From assembly GCA_942493305.1 (NCBI GenBank), contig OW818686.1, forward strand, positions 2,852,001 to 2,916,000: a stretch of DNA of 64,000 nt. The letters run 5' to 3'. Of the stretch, positions 28,007 through 36,568 are shown one piece after another. The translations under genes and the position numbers were made by a program. The notes under the pieces are model-generated. The model worked only from the letters and a program-made list of their open reading frames with translations, made no database searches and had not been told where the DNA came from. How positions within the stretch are numbered: position 1 is the first letter of the stretch; each line of letters starts with the position of its first letter. The stretch is from UBA7672 sp030824255 (lineage in GTDB: Bacteria; Pseudomonadota; Alphaproteobacteria; Caulobacterales; Hyphomonadaceae).

Positions 28007-28396
28007 CTATGGTCTCATTCGATCCGCTGCGGTGAGGTATTTTCGGGCATACGCAACGAGCGCTCCATCAGTTGGATGATCGACTGTTTCGATTGCAGTG
28101 ATGATGTTGATGATCGCCGGGTCGTGACGATGGATGTGCTTGACCAACTCGGTTTTCGCATTGGCGGGGCCAGTTATAAGCACCGAACGCGCGTCTGCGA
28201 TTGCCGTAGTCACGGCATGCAGAAAGGCTTGATCTTCCGCTGCATGGCCGCTGCCGATCGAATTGGCCTTGTGATGTACTTGGTGCGTTGGGTCGTGGGG
28301 ATGGATCACCAGTTGTTCGACCTCGCTCTGGCCGAAGTGGAATATCCGCGCCTCATGGTGATCAATCCAGACCACGGCGTGGTGATTTGCGGGCAT
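28007..28396 (-). CDS. Translational machinery protein-like (eRF1-like fold)
   Basis: A 129-aa protein beginning MPANHHAVVWIDHHEARIFH. The family with this opening is usually annotated as translational machinery protein, related to eRF1 domain folds. It is rich in His at the N-terminal half (HPHDPTHQVHHKAN) and has VLITGPANAKTELVKHI. Function is unproven. GGAG upstream of the ATG at 28396 supports this start over a GTG at 28411. Such genes often accompany USP clusters. Confidence 0.72.
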   Translation of the reverse strand: MPANHHAVVWIDHHEARIFHFGQSEVEQLVIHPHDPTHQVHHKANSIGSGHAAEDQAFLHAVTTAIADARSVLITGPANAKTELVKHIHRHDPAIINIITAIETVDHPTDGALVAYARKYLTAADRMRP

Positions 28397-28411
28397 GCGG
28401 TGGGTCTCCAC

Positions 28412-28871
28412 GCGTCAAATTCGCATGCAAGTAACCGCTGCACACACTGCGCTGTCATCGTTCGCTAGAGCGCCGACCGCCTAGAGTGCGGGGCCGGACA
28501 TCAGAGTGTCCTAACAACAAACCGAACCTATCCGCCAGCGATGCGGCGAATTCGTCGAGGTTCGAAGCTTCAGTTTAGAGGGTAGTCCAAATAGCTGATA
28601 AGTGTCTGTACGGTAGACCACACTTTCTGCGACAAGTGACAAAGATGCAGCTGAATGGATGGCGCGTTCGCGTGGGCGAGCGCGCCTTAAGTTTGCTCAA
28701 TACGACGCTAATCACCGAAACCGACGGACGTCATCGTTCTAAAGAGGCGGACAGTGAATGCGTCCCCCGGCGAAGTATGAGCCGGCACTCGAACGCAGCC
28801 GTCGAGCCGCCGCGCTGGCATGTACGAAGGGTTTGCCATGACGATTTTGATCGCGCGGATCGACCAAATCT
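28412..28871. other. Non-coding right end of segment B
   Basis: No convincing gene. It contains one copy of GTGTCTGTACGG (28602-28613), also present near 14092 and 17063. The stretch leads into the element-end block at 28872. Confidence 0.5.
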
Positions 28872-28967
28872 TTTCGACGGCGCGCTTGACGGTCACATTC
28901 GAACTAACGCTAGCTGTTCGAGCGAAAGCGAAAGATGGCGATGGATCGATGATAATCGAGTGGGAGT
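28872..28967 (+). repeat. Conserved element-end block with att core, copy B
   Basis: Second copy of the end block: CGACGGCG, CTTGACGGT, CGCTAGCTGTTCGAGCG, AAAGATGGCGATGG, then the core TCGAGTGGGAGT (28956-28967). It has lost one base compared with copies A and C just before the core, and the bases after the core differ (AGG instead of GAC). It looks older or decayed. Confidence 0.65.
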
Positions 28968-28974
28968 AGGGGTC

Positions 28975-29017
28975 TCGCCATCTATCGCCATCTATCGCCG
29001 ACTATCGCCACAAATCG
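28975..29017 (+). repeat. Four tandem 10-bp repeats beside att copy B
   Basis: Units TCGCCATCTA, TCGCCATCTA, TCGCCGACTA and TCGCCACAAA follow each other directly. The inverted form of the unit (GATGGCGA) occurs on the other side of the core in the end block. Inverted short repeats around a core fit integrase arm sites. This is inference. Confidence 0.5.
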
Positions 29018-29300
29018 AATGACGGGCTTGCCCAATCACGCAGCTTTGGAGCCCAGAAGCGCTCAAGCTCGCTTAGTCAGACGTTATCATTAACGCGTAA
29101 TCACCTCTCGTTCTCGCTTGCTCGATCCTTAGAGTGCTGCGTGAAGCCTGACTGTGGCCCCGACCATGATGGTTGGAGACGTCGCAAGACTTTTATCGAC
29201 AACCCAGAAGTTGACCATCCGTCCTTTATGTTCAGCTCATCGGCTGCGTCTTTACTCGCCGGCCGCTAGAAGGCGCGGCGAGTAATTACGAGACCTCAAT
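29018..29300. other. Non-coding left end of segment C
   Basis: No gene is recognised. AT content rises near 29070-29110. It ends at the stop of the DJ-1/PfpI gene. Confidence 0.5.
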
Positions 29301-30584
29301 CTACTGAGACCGCTTATATGAGACGGCGAATGGATCGTTGGTTGGATCACTGTTCCATTCGTACTCAAGCGAGTGTGCAAGAAGACCTGCGCGCTCGGAC
29401 CCGTAGAGTTTTGCTACCAAGCCCAGCGCCATATCGGTGCCTGCTGAAACGCCGGACGATGTAATGAACTTTCCATCCTCGACCCAGCGCGCTTTGCCCT
29501 GCCAGTCGACGGACGGGTCCTGAGATGTAGCGAGCGAGAAGAAGTTCTTGTTCGACGTGGCCTTGTGGCCCTTCAGGATTCCGGCCTTTGCGAGCAGGGC
29601 CGAGCCGGTGCAAACAGACGTGGTGAGCTGCGTTTTCTCGTTCTGCTTGCGGATGAAGTCCAGCATCGCGTTGTTGTTCAATTCAGTCTGCGTGCCTATG
29701 CCGCCGGGGACCATCATGATGTCCAGCTGCGGTGAGCTTGCGAACGAATAGTCCGAAAGCGTCGAGACACCCTGGGCTGAGCGTACGGCGCCGCCATCCT
29801 GCGAGATCATGACGACCTGGAAGTCAGGCACATAGGCCCACATCTCGACGGGCCCGAACACGTCAAGCACCTCGAAACCGGGATAGAGCACGACGCCGAC
29901 AAGCTTGCGGCCTGGCGCGACAGGAGGCGACTGAACCTGCCGGTTTGGATCGGGCTTGATCTCCGGGTTTAGCGCGGCCTTGATGTAGGCGGCCCGCCCT
30001 TGACCGATGGCTGAGAGATACTCGGCGCGATTGGTTGCGCCATCACCGTCCGCGTCCCCATCATGTGCAAGATATTTGCCGAGTTTCGCAGCAAGAGAAT
30101 AGTCGCCCTTCATTGGTGCGCCGAAACTCGCGGCCATCGCGCTGTACGACTTCAGGGAGTTCTCGCCCAGCATCGCATATCCCGCGCCGACGGTAGCTGC
30201 TGTCGGATAGCGGCTCGCAAGCTTCGAGAAGTCTGCTTTCGCCGATGCGTCGGCCTGAGCGTACGCCGCGGCGACAGCGCCATGGTCGATGCCGCCCTTG
30301 CTGCGCAGGTCCAGCTTCGGGTCGCCTAGAATGGCGCTTACAAGCGCCATCTCGTCTGCGTCGACAATGCCATTGCCTGCCATGGTCGCATCGAGGTTTC
30401 CATCCAGTGTCGCGGGCGCAAAGCTCAGACCGCGCATTGCAGCATCAAAATCGACGCTTACTGCGACCGGCGCCACTCCTGACGATTGCTGTGATATGGC
30501 CGGAGCCGCGGCGCATGCAGCCAGCAGTATGGCAGTGATGGCTGCGGCTGCACGAAGCGGGCGAGTCCTGGGTTTGAACATCAT
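29301..30584 (-). CDS. Secreted DJ-1/PfpI-family protein with EF-hand-like N-terminal part
   Basis: A 427-aa protein. A signal peptide (about 1-32, lipobox-like LLAAC) is followed by a helical part with a Ca-binding-like loop DGDADGDGATNRAEYL (about 173-188). The C-terminal half is a DJ-1/PfpI domain: VLYPGFEVLDVFGPVEMW, MMVPGGIGTQ, nucleophile Cys in TTSVCTGSALLAKAG, and SAGTDMALGLVAKLYG. Cytosolic relatives include isonitrile hydratases and AraC-type regulators; a periplasmic form is unusual. It is the last gene of the metal operon, 42 bp after the TonB receptor gene. Confidence 0.82.
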   Translation of the reverse strand: MMFKPRTRPLRAAAAITAILLAACAAAPAISQQSSGVAPVAVSVDFDAAMRGLSFAPATLDGNLDATMAGNGIVDADEMALVSAILGDPKLDLRSKGGIDHGAVAAAYAQADASAKADFSKLASRYPTAATVGAGYAMLGENSLKSYSAMAASFGAPMKGDYSLAAKLGKYLAHDGDADGDGATNRAEYLSAIGQGRAAYIKAALNPEIKPDPNRQVQSPPVAPGRKLVGVVLYPGFEVLDVFGPVEMWAYVPDFQVVMISQDGGAVRSAQGVSTLSDYSFASSPQLDIMMVPGGIGTQTELNNNAMLDFIRKQNEKTQLTTSVCTGSALLAKAGILKGHKATSNKNFFSLATSQDPSVDWQGKARWVEDGKFITSSGVSAGTDMALGLVAKLYGSERAGLLAHSLEYEWNSDPTNDPFAVSYKRSQ

Positions 30585-30626
30585 GGTCGATCCTCCTGAG
30601 GTGCGGCTCTGTCGGCCGCGTGATTG

Positions 30627-32762
30627 CTAGAATGCGTTGCGCAGAGTGACGAAAGCCGAGCGTGGCTGTGTCGGGACCACGTACGTCCCGCCGAAATACT
30701 GGTAGGGTTCGAAGCCGCCCTCATCGAAGAGATTGACGATCGAGACCGAGAGCTGCGCAGGGCCAAAATCGTATGCGGCCTGCGCGTCTGCGGTCACAAG
30801 GTCTCCAACCTGGAGCGTGTTGGGCAGCGTCAATTCGCGCTCGGACGTGTAGGTCAGTCCGCCGCCGATTTCGAAATTGCTGAGGGCCCCTTCGAAGCGG
30901 TAGCGCACGGCAAGGCGCCCAGCGTGTTCCGGCACGGCGCGTAGACGATCGCCGACGGGCAGCGCGTTGTCCTTGCTAACTTCCGCATCGGTGTAGGCGT
31001 AGTTGAACAGGACGGAGAGCGCGGAACTGGGCTCATAGACGAGGTCCATCTCGACGCCTTTGGCCCGCTGCTCGCCAGCTTGAATATAGGCGAACGGAAT
31101 GACCGGATCGGGCGTCACAACGTTCTGACGTGTGATCTGGAACAGGGACACCGTACCGGTCAGGCCCTTGATCGGCGATGCGAACTTGACGCCTGCTTCG
31201 TAGGATTGAGAGGTCTCGGGTTCTGGCGAGGTAAGGCCATTGAAGCCGGCGCCGACGACGCCCTGGAAGCCCTCGGCATAGCCAGCGAACAACGATGTTC
31301 CGTCCACTATTTCGTAGGTCACGCCTATCCGTGGCGTGATCTTGTCGTCAGTCCGGTCAGTGGCGTAGTCGAAGAAGCCGTCGTTGATGACGCTCTTGAT
31401 GTCGAGCTTCGTCCAGCGCAGCCCGACCGTGACATCAAGGTGGTCACCGATGCCGATCTGATCCTGCACGAACACGGCCGCAGTCTTGAGCCGGTCGTTC
31501 TGATCGAAGAAGAGCGGAGGCATAGGGCCGAACGGCGCCGTGGGATTGGCATCGGCATAGTCGAGCGTCGCCCAGGCCGGGTTGAAATACATCGCTCCGA
31601 AATAGTCCGTGTCATCAAAGTCGACGCCCGCTAGGAGTTGATGGGTGAATCCTTCTGAGCCAAGACGCGCAACGAGGCTCGCCGTCGCGAACGTCTTCTG
31701 ACTATCGGATGGCAGATAGCCATTGCCGAAGTTGTAGAGTGTCCCGCCGATCTGCCCGTAGGGGAACGACGCCCACTCCTCATAGGCGCCGTCATAGTGA
31801 CTCAAGGCGAAAGTTGCTTCGAGCGTGTCGGAGAACCTGTGGCTCAGGAAGGCGCTCACCTGCTTGTTTTCGATCTCGGTGCGCGGTGCGTCGCTGGCGC
31901 CAGCGTACTGGTTGCGGTCGATCGACGAGATGATCTCCCACGGCACGCCAGAGTATTCCTGCTGCTCAAGATGGTTGTATCGACCACGCACGACGAGGCG
32001 CGTGTCAGCCGAGATGTCCCATGCCAGCGTCGGAAAGAGCGCGTAGCGCTTGCTGTCGATGAAATCGATGTAGCTGTCGGCCTGTTCCGCCATCCCATTG
32101 ATGCGAAATGCGACAGAGTCGCCAAGCGGGATATTGAGATCGGCGTCGACTCCAAGCGTGCCAAAACTGCCTGCGCGCAGACCGACAGATCCACCGAATT
32201 GCGCCCCCGGATCGCGCGACACCACGTTGATCAGGCCGGACAGGGGCGCGCCCGATCCTCCGCCATACAGTGTGCTGGTCGGCCCCTTCGCCACCTCGAT
32301 GCGCTCAACGTTGATGAGTGTCGCGGGATCTGAGATGCCGGGGGGTAGTTGATAGGTGGGCATGCCGTCGAAGTAATAGTTGACGCTGAACCCACGAATG
32401 AGCGTCGCCATCAGCACGGTCTGCATTGTGCTGGTTGGTGTAACGCCCGAGACGTTTGTGAGAGCGCCCGGAAGCGTTTGCAGCTCCTGCTCTTCGATCA
32501 GGGTCCGCGTGAGCGTCTGGATCGACTGCGGAATCTCCTCGACGAGCGTGGGCGTGCGCGTAGCGGTGGCAGCACTCGGCGCAGCAATCGTCTCACTCTG
32601 CCCCGTGATTACGACGACGTCGCGCGCCCAACTTTCGTCCTTGGCCTGTTGGGCGAGGGCCGGTTGCGACAGGGCCCAACAGAGTGCGGCGCCGCCGGCA
32701 GTCCGTACGAGCAGCGATGGGCGCGACATGCGCGTGCGGGGAAATGTGTTGTGAAGATACAT
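30627..32762 (-). CDS. TonB-dependent outer-membrane receptor (siderophore-receptor type)
   Basis: A 711-aa receptor. Signal peptide (to about ALAQQ, 34-38), a short TonB-box-like region VVVITGQSE, a plug (about 65-175, with IPQSIQTLTRTLIEEQ, LIRGFSVNYYFDGMP and IEVAKGPTSTLYGGG), and a barrel ending in the aromatic RNAF. The plug resembles ferric-siderophore receptors. Its place among copper genes suggests a metal or metallophore cargo, but the ligand cannot be read from sequence. Confidence 0.88.
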   Translation of the reverse strand: MYLHNTFPRTRMSRPSLLVRTAGGAALCWALSQPALAQQAKDESWARDVVVITGQSETIAAPSAATATRTPTLVEEIPQSIQTLTRTLIEEQELQTLPGALTNVSGVTPTSTMQTVLMATLIRGFSVNYYFDGMPTYQLPPGISDPATLINVERIEVAKGPTSTLYGGGSGAPLSGLINVVSRDPGAQFGGSVGLRAGSFGTLGVDADLNIPLGDSVAFRINGMAEQADSYIDFIDSKRYALFPTLAWDISADTRLVVRGRYNHLEQQEYSGVPWEIISSIDRNQYAGASDAPRTEIENKQVSAFLSHRFSDTLEATFALSHYDGAYEEWASFPYGQIGGTLYNFGNGYLPSDSQKTFATASLVARLGSEGFTHQLLAGVDFDDTDYFGAMYFNPAWATLDYADANPTAPFGPMPPLFFDQNDRLKTAAVFVQDQIGIGDHLDVTVGLRWTKLDIKSVINDGFFDYATDRTDDKITPRIGVTYEIVDGTSLFAGYAEGFQGVVGAGFNGLTSPEPETSQSYEAGVKFASPIKGLTGTVSLFQITRQNVVTPDPVIPFAYIQAGEQRAKGVEMDLVYEPSSALSVLFNYAYTDAEVSKDNALPVGDRLRAVPEHAGRLAVRYRFEGALSNFEIGGGLTYTSERELTLPNTLQVGDLVTADAQAAYDFGPAQLSVSIVNLFDEGGFEPYQYFGGTYVVPTQPRSAFVTLRNAF

Positions 32763-32807
32763 GATCGGTGAACTTCGATTCTTGAAATGTGATTGATGAA
32801 AAGTCAG

Positions 32808-33635
32808 TCAGTGATGATGACCGCCGCGCCCGCACATCAGGTGCGTCACGCCGTTCATCCACATGAGCTGGACGCCGGGGCTCCAGGTGAGGGAGTGATC
32901 GCCGTCGCTCCAGACAATCTGGACCGGGCCGGGTTCAGGCGGTTGGTTCGGTAGTTTGTACTGGTCGCCGTGCAACCAGATGAGGGCCGAGACGCCGCTC
33001 TCGTCACCTGCGAACGACAGCACAAGTTTGCTGCCGTCGGTGCAGCGGAATTCGGCGCCGCTTGTCGGTTCGTCAATGCGAACGCGCGCCGGTTTGATCT
33101 GCTGCTGGATTCTGAAGAGCGCTGGTTCGTTGACGATTGATTCAGACGACACCGTCTCGAAGGACCGGCCGCCAACGTCCACGATGACGATAACGGAGCC
33201 GGCCTTCTGGAAGGTCAGACGCACGGGAACCTGCATCCCGCGTTCGAAGGGTCCCTGGATGTCATAGAGGACAAGATGGACATCCTCGAGCCCCAGCAGG
33301 CGGGTTTGTCCAGCACCGAAGAAGACCGGCTGCGAACGGCGTAGGTTCGCGCCGCGATAGACGCGAACAGGAAGCGCATCGAAGCCTGCCGCGCTGGCGA
33401 TCGCAGGGCTGACGTCGACCGCGACGAGCGCATCTCCTTCAGCGCCAGTATTGGAGATGACAAGAGAAACATGGGCGATGTCCGCGCCCTTGGGTGTCGG
33501 TAGGCCGTTGATGTTCGAAATGGAGATGTCGCCTGCCCAGACCGTATCGGCATGGGCGCGGGCCGAGAGGAAGAGGGCGATGAGGAAGAGCATGGCAGTC
33601 GTCGTGACGGCCTGGCCATAGTTTGAGAGTGTCAT
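32808..33635 (-). CDS. PCuAC copper-chaperone-like domain fused to an MliC-like domain
   Basis: A 275-aa secreted protein from the ATG at 33635. After a signal peptide comes a PCuAC-like domain (ISISNINGLPTPKGADIAHV, GLEDVHLVLYDIQGPFERGM, VPVRLTFQKAGSVIVIVDVGG). Several of the canonical His/Met copper ligands are not clearly present. The C-terminal 100 residues look like MliC lysozyme inhibitor (FRCTDGSKLVLSFAGD, ALIWLHGDQYKLP, LTWSPGVQLMWMNG). It ends in CGRGGHHH, a possible metal-binding tail. It follows DUF2946 and precedes the TonB receptor in the operon. Confidence 0.65.
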   Translation of the reverse strand: MTLSNYGQAVTTTAMLFLIALFLSARAHADTVWAGDISISNINGLPTPKGADIAHVSLVISNTGAEGDALVAVDVSPAIASAAGFDALPVRVYRGANLRRSQPVFFGAGQTRLLGLEDVHLVLYDIQGPFERGMQVPVRLTFQKAGSVIVIVDVGGRSFETVSSESIVNEPALFRIQQQIKPARVRIDEPTSGAEFRCTDGSKLVLSFAGDESGVSALIWLHGDQYKLPNQPPEPGPVQIVWSDGDHSLTWSPGVQLMWMNGVTHLMCGRGGHHH

Positions 33636-33705
33636 GTGCGTCGCCTGAGCATGCGCGTATTCCGAACGCGCGTTGGGATGTGGGCGATGAGCCCGCTTGC
33701 CTGCG

Positions 33706-34119
33706 TCAGACGATTGTTGGGGGCCCAGTCGGTGGCGCACCGAGAGGAAAAGTAGAGGCGATTATAGCAACATATTCGACGAAAGCGCTGGAAGGCGGCG
33801 CGTCGATCGTTCCGACATCCACGATCTCGATCGTCGGTTGGACAATCGCAGGCGCTGACAGGCTGGCGAAGGTGCAGGTCTGACGGCCGTCCTGGGAGGG
33901 TTCCGGCGTCTCATCGCCGAGATGAAGCGTCTGGATCGCGCCGGCGCCGGAACACATTGCAACAGAGATAACCCCGCTCTCGCGGTCGACCGAGGGCATG
34001 AAGCCAGCCGGCATCATCGCTCGGACGATGACCGCGAGAAGCAACAGCATTCTGGCGATGCGGGCTACGCTTGAGACCTGCCGTTGCCTACCGGCGCGTA
34101 TGCAGGAGGCGTGCGTCAT
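33706..34119 (-). CDS. DUF2946 family protein (copy 1)
   Basis: A 137-aa protein with a hydrophobic N-terminal segment (IARMLLLLAVIVRAMMPAGF), the DUF2946 signature VRAMMPAGFMPSVDRESGVI followed by VAMC, and a Pro-rich C-terminus GAPPTGPPTIV. DUF2946 proteins are small envelope proteins of unknown function often found next to copper and TonB genes. It overlaps the CopD gene by four bases. Two relatives are at 37560 and 41876. Confidence 0.78.
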   Translation of the reverse strand: MTHASCIRAGRQRQVSSVARIARMLLLLAVIVRAMMPAGFMPSVDRESGVISVAMCSGAGAIQTLHLGDETPEPSQDGRQTCTFASLSAPAIVQPTIEIVDVGTIDAPPSSAFVEYVAIIASTFPLGAPPTGPPTIV

Positions 34120-34955
34120 GTGTGCGGTGACGTGTACGTTGTCAGCAGCGCCGTTGTGGCCAGGACGGCGCTGATGATCGCGATCTCGAACACGATCGAC
34201 CGGCGCAAGCCGCGAATGGCGCGCCCATCCTCGTCGCGAAGCCGCGGGGTCAAGCTCAGCTTGTTGAAAGTCGCGAGGGCAAGAACGGATGCCGCCAGAG
34301 CGACCTTCAATGACAGAAGCTGCACGTAAGGCGTGAACCAGTCCGGGTGGCTAAAGTTGACGAGGGTAAGGATCAGGGCGACTCCAGCCGCCACGAGTCC
34401 GACTACGACCATCATGGCCTGACCGCTGAACCTACGAATCAGGCCGGTGAAGTCGTCAGCGGCAAGCTGCCCACATGCCGGCCAAAGCAGTAACAGCGCG
34501 CCGAGCCACCATGCAGCCGCGCCAACATGCAGAGCTGCGATCGCGCCGGACGTCAGGTTCAATGAACCAGCGTGACCGTTGATGCCAAACGACACGATTG
34601 TGAGGATGCCGCCAGCGACGCATAGATGTTTCCGGATGCCTCGCGCGCTGGTGAAAACAATCAAGACGAGAGAGCCGATGAGCTGAAAGGCCAGCGCGGC
34701 CCCGGTCGGCGATTCCAGGACAGCCGATAAGACCGGAGCGCTGAAGTCGCCGCCAAGGCGCTGGATCAGGAGGTAGACGTGGCCGAGCGCGCCAAGGATG
34801 GCCGAAGCTGCGCCTGCACGAATGATCGACGGCGCCAGGGATGATACAGAGCCAAGCCGAGAGCCGAGGCTGGCCGCCGCGAATGCTGCGCCGGCGCCAG
34901 CAAGTGCGCCAGCGTACAGGAGCAGCTTCGCCAATGCGGCCAGCGCTTCGAGCAT
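34116..34955 (-). CDS. copD: CopD/PcoD-like copper membrane protein
   Basis: A 279-aa membrane protein with about seven to eight helices and the CopD core (SLNLTSGAIAALHVGAAAWWLGALLLLW, then ALILTLVNFSHP). In Pseudomonas and Bacillus CopC/CopD move copper across the inner membrane. I chose the ATG at 34955, which overlaps the CopC stop by one base, because homology starts there. The gene pair order copC-copD is standard. Confidence 0.85.
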   Translation of the reverse strand: MLEALAALAKLLLYAGALAGAGAAFAAASLGSRLGSVSSLAPSIIRAGAASAILGALGHVYLLIQRLGGDFSAPVLSAVLESPTGAALAFQLIGSLVLIVFTSARGIRKHLCVAGGILTIVSFGINGHAGSLNLTSGAIAALHVGAAAWWLGALLLLWPACGQLAADDFTGLIRRFSGQAMMVVVGLVAAGVALILTLVNFSHPDWFTPYVQLLSLKVALAASVLALATFNKLSLTPRLRDEDGRAIRGLRRSIVFEIAIISAVLATTALLTTYTSPHT

Positions 34956-35356
34956 CAGTGGTCCTTGTGCTCTGCTGCGGGCGCCGGCGAGGACGGCGTG
35001 GCGCCCGGTTTGATCACGATGATGATCGAACCCGAGATTGGGTGTCCGTCCTTCGAAAGCGCCTTCCACTGAACTTCGTTGCGGCCAGCGGCCAGGCCAG
35101 GGTTATGAACCATCACGGAAGTCGTGCTGCCGGCCGGCATGAAGTCCAGCTTGCGCTCGGGCTTGCCAGCTTCGACGACCACAATCGAGGTAACGCGCGC
35201 AGCTTCGTTGAAGTTGATGGTCACTTCAGCCGGCGAAGAAGGCAGAACCGAGCCGCTGACTGGCACGGTGCTTTTCACGGTCGAGTGGGCAAGGGCAGGC
35301 GCGGCTGCGAGCACAAGTGCTGCGCCAAGCGCAAGCATGCGGAGGTGTCGGCTCAT
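34955..35356 (-). CDS. copC: CopC-like periplasmic copper-binding protein
   Basis: A 133-aa protein. Signal peptide ending ALA, then mature AHSTVKSTVPVSGSVLPSSP: the His after the cleavage site is the N-terminal Cu(II) ligand of CopC. A second ligand region is KDGHPISGSIIIVI. There is no Met-rich Cu(I) loop, so it resembles the Cu(II)-only CopC class. The C-terminal tail is AEHKDH. Overlaps MbnH-like by four bases and CopD by one. Confidence 0.88.
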   Translation of the reverse strand: MSRHLRMLALGAALVLAAAPALAHSTVKSTVPVSGSVLPSSPAEVTINFNEAARVTSIVVVEAGKPERKLDFMPAGSTTSVMVHNPGLAAGRNEVQWKALSKDGHPISGSIIIVIKPGATPSSPAPAAEHKDH

Positions 35357-36567
35357 GGGGTAGTTCCTTTCTTCCAGGGGTCTGAGTATTTCGGGTTGGT
35401 CAGCAGGTCAGTGTCGGTGAAAGAACGCAGGAAGGCGATGATGTCGGCGCGCTCATCAGCCGTGATCTCAAAGCCCGGCACGAACGAGCTCTTGAGCGGA
35501 TTGTCTCGTCCGATTCCAGCATTTGGCCCGTCCTTGATCGTCCTGCCGCCGGCTGCGTAGTGATCCAGAACCTCATCAAGTGAGGCGATGGATCCATCGT
35601 GCATGTAGGGCGCCGTCAGGGCGACATTGCGTAGGCTAGGCGCCTTGAAGCGGCCCATGTCCTCGGGACGTCCCGTCAGCTCGGCGATTCCCGTGTTGTG
35701 CGCGGGGTAGGCTCCCTTGCCATCGACATTGTAGAGGCCGGTGTTGTTGAACGCGATCTCCGGATGTGGCGCGCGCGCATGGATGATGGTGTCGCTCATG
35801 TTGATGTTGTTGTGGCAGTGATGGCATTCGAACTTCTCTGAGAAGAACAGCGCCTCTCCGCGGATCGCTGCCTCCGGCATCGCATCGACATCGCCTTGGT
35901 ACCGATAGCGGTCATAGGGCGAGTTCGTGGAAATGATCGTCCGCTGGAAGGCGGACAGGGCACGAACGACTGTGGCAAGGCTGATCTCGCCTTGTCTGTC
36001 CGGGAACGCCTTGGGAAAGAGATCGCGATAGATCGGTTCGGCTTTCAGCCTGTCGATCAGTTCGGCGTCGAGGTTCGCCATGCCCATCTCGACGGGCTCC
36101 TGTCCAACCAGGGGAACAAGCGCCTGCTGCTCGAGCGTGTGAAGCAGCGGGTTCGCCCAAGTCAGGACCGGTGCATAGGCGACGTTAGCAAGCGACATCG
36201 AGTTGCGAGGCGTCAGTTGTCCGGTGACGCCCGGCGATACCGGACGGCCATCGGTGAACGCCAGCTCCTGCTTGTGGCAGGTCGCGCACGACGTGGTCCG
36301 GTCGGCAGACAGGCGCGTGTCGTAGAAAAGTCGCCGCCCCAGCTCAGCCTTCGCGGCATTGAGCCGGTTGGAGGCAGGTTCGAGCGGGGACGGCATCCAG
36401 TCGGGAAGCCCCAGGTCATAGGTGACCGGGACGAGATCGGAGACGAGCGGGGAGGAAGCTGTCTCCGTAGCCGGCGCAGACCCTGACAAGCCGGTATTGT
36501 CGCTGCCCGACGCGCATGCGGCCAACAACACGGCATTCACCAGGATCGTCAGGGCTCGCCGGATCAT
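35353..36567 (-). CDS. Di-haem cytochrome c peroxidase/MauG relative (MbnH-like)
   Basis: A 404-aa secreted protein with lipobox LLAAC (15-19) and two haem motifs: CATCH at 94-98 and CHHCH at 248-252. The region FNNTGLYNVDGKGAYPAHNT and LRNVALTAPYMHDGSIASLDEVLDHY fits the di-haem family that pairs with MbnP (metallo-mystery pair). In studied pairs the enzyme oxidises a Trp of MbnP to kynurenine, creating a copper site. It directly follows the MbnP-like gene (one base between), the usual arrangement. Confidence 0.85.
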   Translation of the reverse strand: MIRRALTILVNAVLLAACASGSDNTGLSGSAPATETASSPLVSDLVPVTYDLGLPDWMPSPLEPASNRLNAAKAELGRRLFYDTRLSADRTTSCATCHKQELAFTDGRPVSPGVTGQLTPRNSMSLANVAYAPVLTWANPLLHTLEQQALVPLVGQEPVEMGMANLDAELIDRLKAEPIYRDLFPKAFPDRQGEISLATVVRALSAFQRTIISTNSPYDRYRYQGDVDAMPEAAIRGEALFFSEKFECHHCHNNINMSDTIIHARAPHPEIAFNNTGLYNVDGKGAYPAHNTGIAELTGRPEDMGRFKAPSLRNVALTAPYMHDGSIASLDEVLDHYAAGGRTIKDGPNAGIGRDNPLKSSFVPGFEITADERADIIAFLRSFTDTDLLTNPKYSDPWKKGTTP

Positions 36568-36568
36568 G

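Noticed and set aside
28975..29017. CRISPR array
   Set aside because: Units are 10 bp with no spacers and no cas genes nearby.
28636..29022. Plus-strand frame (128 aa) across the end block
   Set aside because: No homology; only the end-block part is shared with the other copies, so it is not taken as a gene.
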